A stretch of DNA of 55,925 nt from Oscillospiraceae bacterium (GTDB lineage: Bacteria; Bacillota; Clostridia; Oscillospirales; Ruminococcaceae). The notes beneath the pieces are model-generated. The model did no database searches, was not told where the DNA came from, and saw only the letters and a program-made list of their open reading frames with translations. Shown here one piece after another: positions 37,376 to 46,020 of this stretch (positions are counted from its first letter, which is position 1; each line of letters begins with the position of its first letter). The position numbers were made by a program, and so were the translations under genes. The stretch is taken from positions 1 through 55,925 of the forward strand of contig JAFRAJ010000014.1 of NCBI GenBank assembly GCA_017405465.1, read 5' to 3'.

Positions 37376-39298
37376 ATGGCATTCATTGACCGCACGGAGA
37401 TCGCTGTGATCGGAGGGGGAGCTGCAGGGTTCGCTGCAGCTATCTTTGCCGCACGCCAGGGTGCCTCTGTCCTGATAATCGATAAAGCCAGACGGCCTTT
37501 GATGAAACTCAGGATATCCGGGAAAGGAAGATGCAATCTGACGAACGACTGCTCGGATCAGGAGTTTTTTGACAACATATTCAGAGGGGCTAAATTCCTC
37601 AGAAGCGCTGAGAGCAGATTCGGCCCTCATGACATTATGGCTTTCGTAGAAGATCTTGGAGTGCCTCTCAAGACAGAGAGAGGAAGACGCGTGTTCCCGG
37701 TCAGCGACAAGGCTGATGATGTAGCTTCTGCTCTTCTGAAGGAAGCAGAAAGACTTGGAGTCAGGATAAGGAAAGGCACGGTGACGGGAGCTATATCCGT
37801 GAACGGAGAGATCACAGGGGTCAGAACAGAAGACGGAGATATAGAATGCCGCAGCATGATCCTTGCGACAGGAGGACTCTCTTATCCGGCGACAGGAAGC
37901 ACCGGAGACGGCTACGCAATAGCAGGAAAACTTGGACATACAGTGACTGAAAGATATCCTGCACTGGTCTCCCTGAAATGTGAGGAGCAGTGGTGTGCTG
38001 AAGTTCAGGGGCTGTCTCTGCGGAACGTATCACTGACATGCAGAAGAGGGAAAAAGACTATCTACAGTGAGCAGGGAGAGATGCTGTTTACGTCTGACGG
38101 CATATCCGGACCTCTTGTACTTACACTTTCCTCTGTAATCGCCGGAAGCGATATGAAGGAACTGAGAACAGAGATCGATCTTAAACCTTCCCTTGACAGG
38201 GAGACGCTGGACAGAAGAGTGCTCAGAGACATGAAGGAGAATTCCAACAGGGAGTTCCGAAACAGTCTGGGAGATCTGCTTCCAAGATCTCTGATACCTG
38301 TGATAGTGGAACTCAGCGGAATCGATCCTTCCAAAAGAGTCAACAGCATAACTTCTGAGGAGAGATCAAGACTGGTCAGCCTTCTCAAAGCACTTCCTGT
38401 GACGATATGCGGTACAGGCGGCTGGAATGAGGCGATCGTCACAGCAGGCGGGATAGCCACCAGGGAAGTGGACCCCAAAACTATGGAATCCAAACTGGTG
38501 AAAGGTCTGTTCATCGCAGGAGAGATCCTGGATGCAGACGGAGCCACCGGAGGATATAATCTGACAATAGCTTTCAGCACCGGTCATGCTGCCGGGATCG
38601 CTGCAGCGGAAAGAAGGAACAGAAAGATGAACGCAATAGCCATCGACGGACCCGGAGGCGCGGGAAAGAGCACTATCGCAAAAGCGCTGGCAAAAGAACT
38701 CGGTTACATATATGTGGATACAGGGGCTCTTTACAGGGCGGTCGGACTCTATGCTCTCAGGAAGGGAGCCGATACTCATGACAGGAAAGCTGTTGCTGCT
38801 CTTCTTCCTGATATCGATGTTGATATAAGATATGTTGACGGTGAACAGAGGGTAATTCTCTGCGGAGAGGACGTCAGCGGTCTGATCAGAACAGAAGATG
38901 TCTCTATGGCAGCATCTGCAGTATCTGCCCAGCCTGAAGTCAGAGAGTTTCTGCTGGAGACACAGAGAGATCTTGCCAGGAGAAATAATGTGGTAATGGA
39001 CGGAAGAGATATCGGTACAGTCGTACTTCCTGACGCGAAATGCAAGATATTCCTCACCGCTTCTGCTGAGGAAAGGGCAAGACGCAGATACAGGCAGCTG
39101 CTTGAGAAAGGGGAGGAAGCCGATTATGAAGCAGTGCTCGAGGATCTGAAGAAGAGAGACTATGATGATTCTCACAGAGAGATAGCCCCGCTAAAGCTCG
39201 CCGAAGACGGGATAGAGATAGATACCACGGAACTTGAGCTGAATGAATCGATAAAGGCTGTTCTGAAAACAGCTAAAGAAAGGCTGGGACTTGACTGA
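37376..39298 (+). CDS. BaiN/HI0933-family flavoprotein fused to cytidylate kinase
   Basis: The 640-residue open frame joins two complete proteins. Residues 1-417 form an HI0933/BaiN-type flavoprotein, with VIGGGAAGFAAAIFAARQG, the diagnostic KLRISGKGRCNLTN, and a C-terminal GGYNLTIAFSTGHAAG. Residues 418-640 form a full cytidylate kinase, with IDGPGGAGKSTIAKAL, DTGALYRAVG and MDGRDIGTVVLPDA. Cmk phosphorylates CMP and dCMP. A good internal ribosome-binding site (AAGAAGGA, 38611-38618) lies eight bases before an in-frame ATG at 38627, so free Cmk may also be made. GGAGGA precedes the start at 37376. The ispH-rpsA fusion follows after one base. Confidence 0.9.
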   Translation: MAFIDRTEIAVIGGGAAGFAAAIFAARQGASVLIIDKARRPLMKLRISGKGRCNLTNDCSDQEFFDNIFRGAKFLRSAESRFGPHDIMAFVEDLGVPLKTERGRRVFPVSDKADDVASALLKEAERLGVRIRKGTVTGAISVNGEITGVRTEDGDIECRSMILATGGLSYPATGSTGDGYAIAGKLGHTVTERYPALVSLKCEEQWCAEVQGLSLRNVSLTCRRGKKTIYSEQGEMLFTSDGISGPLVLTLSSVIAGSDMKELRTEIDLKPSLDRETLDRRVLRDMKENSNREFRNSLGDLLPRSLIPVIVELSGIDPSKRVNSITSEERSRLVSLLKALPVTICGTGGWNEAIVTAGGIATREVDPKTMESKLVKGLFIAGEILDADGATGGYNLTIAFSTGHAAGIAAAERRNRKMNAIAIDGPGGAGKSTIAKALAKELGYIYVDTGALYRAVGLYALRKGADTHDRKAVAALLPDIDVDIRYVDGEQRVILCGEDVSGLIRTEDVSMAASAVSAQPEVREFLLETQRDLARRNNVVMDGRDIGTVVLPDAKCKIFLTASAEERARRRYRQLLEKGEEADYEAVLEDLKKRDYDDSHREIAPLKLAEDGIEIDTTELELNESIKAVLKTAKERLGLD

Positions 39299-39299
39299 G

Positions 39300-41333
39300 A
39301 TGGCAAAGATAACACTTGCCGAGACTGCAGGATTCTGCTTTGGTGTCGACCGGGCTGTAAAGATGTGCGAGAAGTTCCTTGATGAGGGAAGGAAGGTCGC
39401 CACGCTGGGGCCTATCATCCATAACGACAGGGTGGTCGGGGAACTTAAAGAGAGAGGGTGCTCCATTGTAGGATCTCCGGAGGAAGTTCCGGAAGGAACG
39501 GTCCTTGTGATCAGGAGCCACGGAGTAGGAGCGGATGTTTTCCACCGCTGTGAAGAACTAGGAATAGAGGTGGCGGACGCGACCTGCCCGTTCGTAGCGA
39601 AAACGCATCGTATCGTAGCAGAAGCCGGAGACCGGGGAGACTTCGTCATAATTGCAGGAGATAAAGATCATCCTGAGGTAGAAGGCATCACAGGCCACTG
39701 TACCGGCAGGTATGCTGTAGCCGGAGATGAACAGGAACTCAGGGATGCAGTGCTCCAGGCTGGTTTGGAAGATGACATTATTCTCGTCGCACAGACTACA
39801 TTCAGCCTCGAAAAATACCGTAATTTCAGTGAAATTGCGAAAAATCTCTATACAAATTTGACGGTGCTTGATACAATATGTAATGCGACTCATAGGCGAC
39901 AGGAAGAAGCTGCTGTGATAGCACGTGAAAGTGACCTGTGTGTCGTAATTGGGGGATATAACAGCTCCAATACGCAGAAACTCAAAGAAGTCTGCGAACG
40001 GTATGCACCTACGGTTCGTGTTGAGAACGCCGAAGAGATCACGCGTGATATGTTGCTGGGCAAGGAGAGGATCGGAGTAACAGCCGGAGCCTCCGCGCCG
40101 TACCCTCTTATCAAGGAGGTGCTCGCAAGAATGAGCGAAATCACAAACAAAGAATTTGACTTTGAATCTGAACTGGAGGAGTCGCTGAAGCCGGTACATC
40201 GCGGGCAGAGGGTTGAAGGAACTGTTATAGAGATTAGACCCAACGAAGTAGTAGTCGATATCGGACGCAAACACACGGGATTCGTACCCACCGACGAAGT
40301 AACTGAAGACAGCTCCGCAAATGTGGAAGATGTCCTCAAACTCGGTGAAAGATATACTTTCCTGGTAACAAAGGTTCAGGACCTCGAAGGAGTCGTCTCA
40401 CTTTCCCGCAAGAGAGTAGAGAACGAGACCGGCATGAAGGAAGTCCTCGCCGCATATGAGAGCGGTGAAGTGCTCGATGCCTATATCACAGAGGTCGTCA
40501 GCAAAGGACTCGTCGCCAACTATAAAGGCGCAAGGATATTCATCCCGGGCAGCCAGGCGACACTCAGACGCGGAGAGCCGTTTGATCAGCTCTTCCACAC
40601 ACATCAGAACATCCGCATCATAGAGGCAGACAAAGACCGCCGCCGTGTCATCGGATCTATCCGTGCCGTCCTCGAAGAGGAAAACAGCAAGAAGAGAGAA
40701 GAGTTCTTCCAGACTGTTGAAGTCGGCAAGGTCTATCAGGGCAAGGTCAAGTCCCTTACCAACTATGGTGCATTCATCGATCTCGGCGGTGTAGACGGCA
40801 TGGTGCATGTCTCCGAGATGAGCTGGAAGCGTATCCACAATCCTTCCGAAGTATTCAGTGTCGGAGACGATGTGGAAGTCTATGTCAAGGATTTTGACGC
40901 CGAAAAGGGCAGGATCTCTCTCGGCTACCGCCGTGAAGAGGACAATCCCTGGAATCTCATCCATACTTATGAGATAGGTTCCGAGTTCACAGCTCCTGTA
41001 GTATCCATCACCAAGTTCGGAGCATTCGTAAGGATCCTCCCCGAACTCGATGGACTGGTACATCTCTCCGAGATGTCCGTGGAGCATGTTGATGATCCCG
41101 GAAAATTCGTCAAAGTCGGTGATGAGGTCAAGGTACGTCTCATCGGAATAGATGACGAGCGCAAGAGGATCTCTCTGTCCATGCTTGCAGAAGGCGAGAA
41201 GGAAGCAGCGAGAGAAGCTGCCAGAGCCGCCAAAGCACAGGAAGATGCTCCAGCAGAAGAGCCCGCCGAAGCAGAAGTACCGGCAGAACCGGAAGAGGTT
41301 CCCGCAGAGACAGCCGAAGCGACTGAAGAATAA
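39300..41333 (+). CDS. ispH: IspH (HMB-PP reductase) fused to ribosomal protein S1 domains
   Basis: The 677-residue protein joins the MEP-pathway [4Fe-4S] reductase IspH (about 1-280) to four S1 RNA-binding domains and an Ala/Glu-rich tail. The IspH cluster cysteines lie in GFCFGVDRAV, ATCPFVAKTH and DTICNATHRRQ. S1 repeats begin near GQRVEGTVIEI, GEVLDAYITEV, GKVYQGKVKSL and GSEFTAPVVSI. IspH forms IPP and DMAPP; the S1 part probably acts in translation. This fusion is well known in Clostridia and supports the taxonomic placement. ATG at 39300 sits one base after the upstream stop, with a weak ribosome-binding site, so translation is probably coupled. Confidence 0.95.
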   Translation: MAKITLAETAGFCFGVDRAVKMCEKFLDEGRKVATLGPIIHNDRVVGELKERGCSIVGSPEEVPEGTVLVIRSHGVGADVFHRCEELGIEVADATCPFVAKTHRIVAEAGDRGDFVIIAGDKDHPEVEGITGHCTGRYAVAGDEQELRDAVLQAGLEDDIILVAQTTFSLEKYRNFSEIAKNLYTNLTVLDTICNATHRRQEEAAVIARESDLCVVIGGYNSSNTQKLKEVCERYAPTVRVENAEEITRDMLLGKERIGVTAGASAPYPLIKEVLARMSEITNKEFDFESELEESLKPVHRGQRVEGTVIEIRPNEVVVDIGRKHTGFVPTDEVTEDSSANVEDVLKLGERYTFLVTKVQDLEGVVSLSRKRVENETGMKEVLAAYESGEVLDAYITEVVSKGLVANYKGARIFIPGSQATLRRGEPFDQLFHTHQNIRIIEADKDRRRVIGSIRAVLEEENSKKREEFFQTVEVGKVYQGKVKSLTNYGAFIDLGGVDGMVHVSEMSWKRIHNPSEVFSVGDDVEVYVKDFDAEKGRISLGYRREEDNPWNLIHTYEIGSEFTAPVVSITKFGAFVRILPELDGLVHLSEMSVEHVDDPGKFVKVGDEVKVRLIGIDDERKRISLSMLAEGEKEAAREAARAAKAQEDAPAEEPAEAEVPAEPEEVPAETAEATEE

Positions 41334-41348
41334 TCAGACAGTATAATA

Positions 41349-41383
41349 TGACCGGTGCAGACAGCCTGCATCGGTCATTTTTC
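41349..41383 (+). terminator. Terminator of the flavoprotein-cmk/ispH operon
   Basis: TGACCGGTGCAG pairs with CTGCATCGGTCA (one G-T pair), followed by TTTTT. Confidence 0.85.
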
Positions 41384-41408
41384 AGTTTATAAAAGAGAGG
41401 AGATCAAG

Positions 41409-42431
41409 ATGTCCGAGAGATATATGTTCGGAACGACAGCGGAGGGTGAACGTATCGACGCGCTCCGTATCTTCGACGCAAAAGGCAACAGCGCTGTGAT
41501 CATAGAGTACGGAGCTTCTGTACAGAGCCTGATCATAAACGGACCTGACGGTCCGGTGGACGTGATCCTCGGCTACGACACAGTTGAAGGATATGAAAAG
41601 GGCAACAGCTACAGCGGAGCTACAGTCGGAAGAGTAGGAAACCGGATAAGCAATGCCAGCTTCATCCTGGACGGAAAAGAATACAAGGTCACGGATAACG
41701 AGAACGGAAACTGCCTGCACAGCGGGACTGCCGGCATGCACGCCAAGAAATGGAACGGTGAACTTGAAGGAGAAACGGCTGTCCTGAGATACAGATGTCC
41801 TGACGGCAGCGCCGGATTCCCCGGGAATCTTGATACAGAGATAAGGTTCAGCCTCGTCAACGCAGCTCTTCATATAGAATACAAGGCTGTGATAGACAAA
41901 CCGTGTCCTGTCAATCTCACGAATCACACATATTTCAACCTTGCAGGAGAAGGCACTATTCTGGATCATGAGCTGAAACTGGAAGCTGACAGATATACGA
42001 CGCCCGGGCCGGGACTGCTTCCCACTGGAGGATTCTCCGATGTTGAGGGGACGCCTTTCGACTTCAGGACCTTCAAGGCTATCGGCAGGGATATAGATTC
42101 CGACAGTCCTGAGATCATAGCAGAAGGCGGATATGACCAGAACTTCTGCCTGAACGGTAACGGATTCAGACAGGTGGCGGACGTGTTCTGCAGGAGAAGC
42201 GGACTCGGTATGAGGATAATGACCGATATGCCGGGAATGCAGATCTATACCGGTAACTATATCCCGGAAGAAAAGGGCAAAGGGACTGCGGTATACGGTA
42301 AGAACTCCGGTGTCGCGTTCGAGACACAGAACTATCCCGATTCACCCAACAGGCCTGAATTCAGAGATATCACTCTGAGACCGGGGCAGGTGTACAGCAG
42401 CGAGACAGTGTTCGCATTCTACACGCTTTGA
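41409..42431 (+). CDS. Galactose mutarotase / aldose 1-epimerase
   Basis: The 340-residue protein has GalM features: YGASVQSLIINGPDG, GATVGRVGNRI, the catalytic LHSGTAGMHAKKW region, the NLTNHTYFNLAGEG histidine motif, and the ETQNYPDSPNRPEF segment with the catalytic glutamate. It interconverts alpha and beta anomers of aldoses such as galactose or glucose. AGAGGAGA precedes the ATG at 41409. The stop overlaps the next start (TGATG), making a three-gene overlapping chain. No galactose genes are nearby. Confidence 0.93.
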   Translation: MSERYMFGTTAEGERIDALRIFDAKGNSAVIIEYGASVQSLIINGPDGPVDVILGYDTVEGYEKGNSYSGATVGRVGNRISNASFILDGKEYKVTDNENGNCLHSGTAGMHAKKWNGELEGETAVLRYRCPDGSAGFPGNLDTEIRFSLVNAALHIEYKAVIDKPCPVNLTNHTYFNLAGEGTILDHELKLEADRYTTPGPGLLPTGGFSDVEGTPFDFRTFKAIGRDIDSDSPEIIAEGGYDQNFCLNGNGFRQVADVFCRRSGLGMRIMTDMPGMQIYTGNYIPEEKGKGTAVYGKNSGVAFETQNYPDSPNRPEFRDITLRPGQVYSSETVFAFYTL

Positions 42432-43144
42432 TGAGTAATCAGACAGAAAAGCTCACTGTGACTGTGAACGGTGTGAGGTATGAGATCACCGTGACCAGGA
42501 AACAGGTTAAAAGACTGACACTGAGGATAGACAGGCAGGGGCAGCCCTGCCTGACTGTTCCTGTGCGTACCTCCAGGAAGGAGATGACTTCTTTCGTGGA
42601 ATCCTGCGGTGAGTGGCTTGCAAGACATGCGGGAAAGAGAAGCTTCTTCTCCCTTCCTTCCGAACTCAGAAACGGAGACACCGTGATGATACTGGGAGAA
42701 GAGAGAAGGATACTTCTTCAGAGAGGAGCCAGAGCGGAGCTGGTCTTTCTTGAGAGGGGACCTGTCCTCATTATGAGAGATCCGGAAGACGCTGTAAAAG
42801 CTGCGGCAGCGTACAAAAAGGCGCTGACAGACATGGCTATGAACGTATTCAGAGAGAGACTAAGAAGATATCTCCATGTCATACCGCGGAGATACGGTAC
42901 GCCTGAGATCAAGATCAGAATGATGACTTCAAGGTGGGGAAGCGCGAATCCGACTACGAATGAGATACATCTGAGCCTTTATCTGATCAAGACTCCGCTT
43001 GAATGTGTGGATTCGGTAGTGCTGCATGAAGCAGTCCATTATACGCATATGGACCACGGAAGCGGGTTTTATGATATGCTTCTTTCATATATGCCGGATT
43101 ACAGGAAAAGGAGCGCGGTGCTCAAAAACTATGCCAGGACCTGA
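42431..43144 (+). CDS. YgjP/DUF45-type metal-dependent hydrolase (M48-like)
   Basis: The 237-residue protein matches the YgjP-like family: KRLTLRIDRQGQPCLTVP at the start, RWGSANPTTNEIHLSLYLIKTP in the middle, and the zinc motif HEAVHYTHMDHGSGFY, where HExxH and a later His bind metal. The family is predicted to be a metalloprotease, often encoded with restriction or housekeeping genes, of unknown physiological role. ATG at 42431 overlaps the galM stop. Its own stop overlaps the following methyltransferase start. Confidence 0.88.
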   Translation: MSNQTEKLTVTVNGVRYEITVTRKQVKRLTLRIDRQGQPCLTVPVRTSRKEMTSFVESCGEWLARHAGKRSFFSLPSELRNGDTVMILGEERRILLQRGARAELVFLERGPVLIMRDPEDAVKAAAAYKKALTDMAMNVFRERLRRYLHVIPRRYGTPEIKIRMMTSRWGSANPTTNEIHLSLYLIKTPLECVDSVVLHEAVHYTHMDHGSGFYDMLLSYMPDYRKRSAVLKNYART

Positions 43145-44060
43145 AAACAAAAACATATTTCCGGAAGGACTGCCGCAGTTTCTGAAAGAGGAACTGGACA
43201 GGACATACTCTGCTCAGGAATGCCTTCTGATATCGCAGGGATACTCATCCTGCAGAGACAGTTCTCTGAGGACGAACAGACTCAAGGACGCTCCGGAAGA
43301 TACCGCAGAAGCCCTCGGTGCGATGGGCGTGAGTTTCAGACAGCCGGGCTGGTACAGAGACGCTTTCATATTTGCCAGGGAAGATGAAGAGAAGGTCAGA
43401 GGATCTGCGCTCTTTACTGAGGGCAGGATCTATCTGCAGAATCTATCCTCGATGATCCCGCCTCTGATGACAGATTTTCCTGACGGCTGTGATGTCCTTG
43501 ACATGTGCGCAGCACCTGGAGGCAAGACTACTCAGATTGTATCTGTTACTGCAGGGAAAGCTAATGTTACTGCATGCGAGAACGACAGGATAAGAGCGGA
43601 CAGGCTGAGATTCAACCTCTCGAGACAGGGCTGCCGCACTGTGAACGTGCTGGTATCGGATGCGAGGAAACTGGACAGCTTTCTGAAATTCGACAGGATC
43701 ATACTGGACGCTCCATGCTCGGGAAGCGGTACCGTCCTCGCAGATGACCCATCTACACAAAGAGCATTTTCTGAGAAACTCGTTCTCAATTCCTCAAGAT
43801 TGCAAAAACAGCTCCTCAGGAAGGGACTATCCATGCTCAAGAAGGGAGGAGTGCTCATCTATTCCACATGCTCTATCCTTCCAAAAGAGAATGAGGAGGT
43901 CCTGAAGGAGGTGCTGCCCGGAAGCGGAGCAGAACTGATTCCGTTTCCGGATGAACTAAGAGAGATCCCCAGTCTGGAGAGTACCGTACCGGAGGCTCTG
44001 CTCGTCTGTCCCGGAAGGGAACATGAAGGCTTCTTCGCTGCTGCCATCAGAAAGAAATGA
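43131..44060 (+). CDS. NOL1/NOP2/Sun-family RNA m5C methyltransferase
   Basis: The 309-residue protein carries RsmB/RsmF motifs: SAM-binding DMCAAPGGKTTQ, motif IV LDAPCSGSGTV, and motif VI YSTCSILPKENEEV with the catalytic cysteine. There is no N-terminal NusB-like domain, so it is closer to RsmF/YebU than RsmB. It is short, lacking the C-terminal extension of full RsmF. It is expected to methylate a cytosine in 16S rRNA or tRNA. The start at 43131 overlaps the upstream stop by 14 bases, and the ribosome-binding site is weak. Confidence 0.87.
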   Translation: MPGPENKNIFPEGLPQFLKEELDRTYSAQECLLISQGYSSCRDSSLRTNRLKDAPEDTAEALGAMGVSFRQPGWYRDAFIFAREDEEKVRGSALFTEGRIYLQNLSSMIPPLMTDFPDGCDVLDMCAAPGGKTTQIVSVTAGKANVTACENDRIRADRLRFNLSRQGCRTVNVLVSDARKLDSFLKFDRIILDAPCSGSGTVLADDPSTQRAFSEKLVLNSSRLQKQLLRKGLSMLKKGGVLIYSTCSILPKENEEVLKEVLPGSGAELIPFPDELREIPSLESTVPEALLVCPGREHEGFFAAAIRKK

Positions 44061-44182
44061 CATAAAACGAATTCCTGTCGCAATATAGAAGAAATGACCC
44101 AATAGTGTATAATAGGCGGTGGGCCTGTGACGGAACCGACCCGACAGATGTGAAAAAAGAACGAAACGGAGAAAAGAAACTG

Positions 44183-45958
44183 ATGGAGACAGAGCAGAGA
44201 GTAAAAGTCAGGACACCCTGGAAAGCGAATCTGGGAAGTGTTCCTTTCCATCTCGAGTATCCCCAGTGCACTCTTTTTGAAGCGGTAAAGGAGACCGCAG
44301 AAAAATACCCGGATATAGACGCGTTCATCTTTATGGGAAGACATGTCACATACAGGAAGATGATACGTGAGATAGAGACCTGTGCAAAGGCGCTCAGGAC
44401 GATCGGAGTCAGGGAAGGCGATCACGTCACGATAGCTCTTCCGAACTGCCCGCAGGGGATCTACATGTTCTACGCAGTGAACCTCGTCGGCGGAGTGGCT
44501 AATATGATCCATCCGCTTTCCGCAGAGAAGGAGATCGAATTCTACCTAAACTTCTCGAAGAGCGTCGCGGTCGTGACCCTGGATCAGTTCTATGAGAAAT
44601 TCGAATCGATAAGACACAACACTCCCGGTGTGACCAACACCATAATCGCATCAATAAAGGATGAGCTTTCCGGACCTCTTAAACTGGGCTACATGCTTAC
44701 AGAGGGGAGAAAGATAAAGAAGATCCCGGATGATGCTCCGGTGCTGCGCTGGAATGATTTCATCAGACTCAGCAGATACTGCAACAGCGATTATGCTGTC
44801 AAAAGGAAAGCAGACGATCCCGCGGCTATCCTTTATTCCGGAGGAACGACGGGTACAAATAAAGGTATAGTTCTGACGAACTACAACTTTAACGCACTGG
44901 GAAAACAGATAATAGCTACGAATCCGATCTACAGGATCGGTGACAGGATGCTTGCGGCGATGCCCATATTCCACGGATTTGGCCTCGGAGTCTGCATTCA
45001 TACCATGCTGGAAGGCGGCGGATGCTGTGTTCTGGTACCGAGATTCACAGCCAAGTCCTATGCCAAGGACATCATAAAATACAAGTGCAACTTCATCGCA
45101 GGAGTACCTACGCTCTATGAAGCTTTGCTGAGACTCGACAATCTGGAAAACGCTGATCTCAGCAGCCTCAAAGGAGTATTCTCCGGCGGAGATTCTCTGT
45201 CTGTGGAGCTCAAGAAGAAATTTGACAAGTTCCTTTATGACCATCACGCTACAGTACAGATAAGGGAAGGATACGGAACCACGGAGACAGTCACAGCCTG
45301 CTGCCTTACGCCGATACATATGACGAAAGAAGGAAGCATCGGTCTTCCGTTCCCGGATACCTACATAAAGATAGTGAAGCCCGGCACCGATGAAGAACTT
45401 CCGTACGGAGAAGAGGGAGAGATCCTCCTTGCCGGTCCCACCGTTATGAAGGAATATCTCAATAACCCGGAGGAGACCGCAGAGACTCTGAGAAAACATG
45501 CTGACGGTCTGACATGGGTCTATACCGGAGACCTCGGATACATGGACGATGACGGCTTCATCTTCTTCCGCGGTAGGGCAAAGAGGATGATAATCACATC
45601 CGGATACAATGTGTATCCCGCTCAGATCGAGAATATACTGGACGCTCATGATAAGATCCATATGAGCTGCGTCATCGGCATTCCGGATGACTACAGGATG
45701 CATGCGGTCAAGGCTTTCATCATGCTCAAGGAAGGCGTTCCTGCCAATGATGAGACCAAAGAGGAGATCAAGGAGTACTGCAGGAAGCATATCGCCAGAT
45801 ATGCGGTTCCCAGAGAGATAGAATTCAGGGACGATCTGCCCAAAACACTGGTGGGAAAAGTCGCTTACAGAGTTCTTGAAGAAGAGGAAGAGGCGAAATA
45901 CCAGAGAAACAAAGACGCCACTTCGCTCCTGCCGGAAGGCGACAGCAGAAAGAAATAA
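44183..45958 (+). CDS. AMP-dependent acyl-CoA synthetase (FadD-like)
   Basis: The 591-residue ANL-superfamily enzyme has the AMP-binding loop ILYSGGTTGTNKGIVLTN, then REGYGTTETV, the YTGDLGYMDDDGF motif, and the C-terminal GYNVYPAQIE and PKTLVGKVAYR segments with the catalytic lysine region. It activates a fatty or other carboxylic acid as acyl-AMP and transfers it to CoA or a carrier protein. A terminator shared with the convergent alcohol dehydrogenase follows. An acyl carrier protein 2.5 kb downstream is a conceivable acceptor. Confidence 0.9.
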   Translation: METEQRVKVRTPWKANLGSVPFHLEYPQCTLFEAVKETAEKYPDIDAFIFMGRHVTYRKMIREIETCAKALRTIGVREGDHVTIALPNCPQGIYMFYAVNLVGGVANMIHPLSAEKEIEFYLNFSKSVAVVTLDQFYEKFESIRHNTPGVTNTIIASIKDELSGPLKLGYMLTEGRKIKKIPDDAPVLRWNDFIRLSRYCNSDYAVKRKADDPAAILYSGGTTGTNKGIVLTNYNFNALGKQIIATNPIYRIGDRMLAAMPIFHGFGLGVCIHTMLEGGGCCVLVPRFTAKSYAKDIIKYKCNFIAGVPTLYEALLRLDNLENADLSSLKGVFSGGDSLSVELKKKFDKFLYDHHATVQIREGYGTTETVTACCLTPIHMTKEGSIGLPFPDTYIKIVKPGTDEELPYGEEGEILLAGPTVMKEYLNNPEETAETLRKHADGLTWVYTGDLGYMDDDGFIFFRGRAKRMIITSGYNVYPAQIENILDAHDKIHMSCVIGIPDDYRMHAVKAFIMLKEGVPANDETKEEIKEYCRKHIARYAVPREIEFRDDLPKTLVGKVAYRVLEEEEEAKYQRNKDATSLLPEGDSRKK

Positions 45959-45974
45959 CACTCAGGAATAGAAC

Positions 45975-46012
45975 TGACCCCGCTGATGATTCAGCGGGGT
46001 CAATTCTATATC
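45975..46012. terminator. Bidirectional terminator
   Basis: A perfect 12-bp stem TGACCCCGCTGA/TCAGCGGGGTCA with loop TGAT separates the convergent acyl-CoA synthetase and alcohol dehydrogenase genes. Confidence 0.85.
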
Positions 46013-46020
46013 GGGACGAT

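Noticed and set aside
44651..45961. Long minus-strand open frame of 436 codons
   Set aside because: It is antisense to the acyl-CoA synthetase, whose motifs are unmistakable. The antisense translation shows no family signature.
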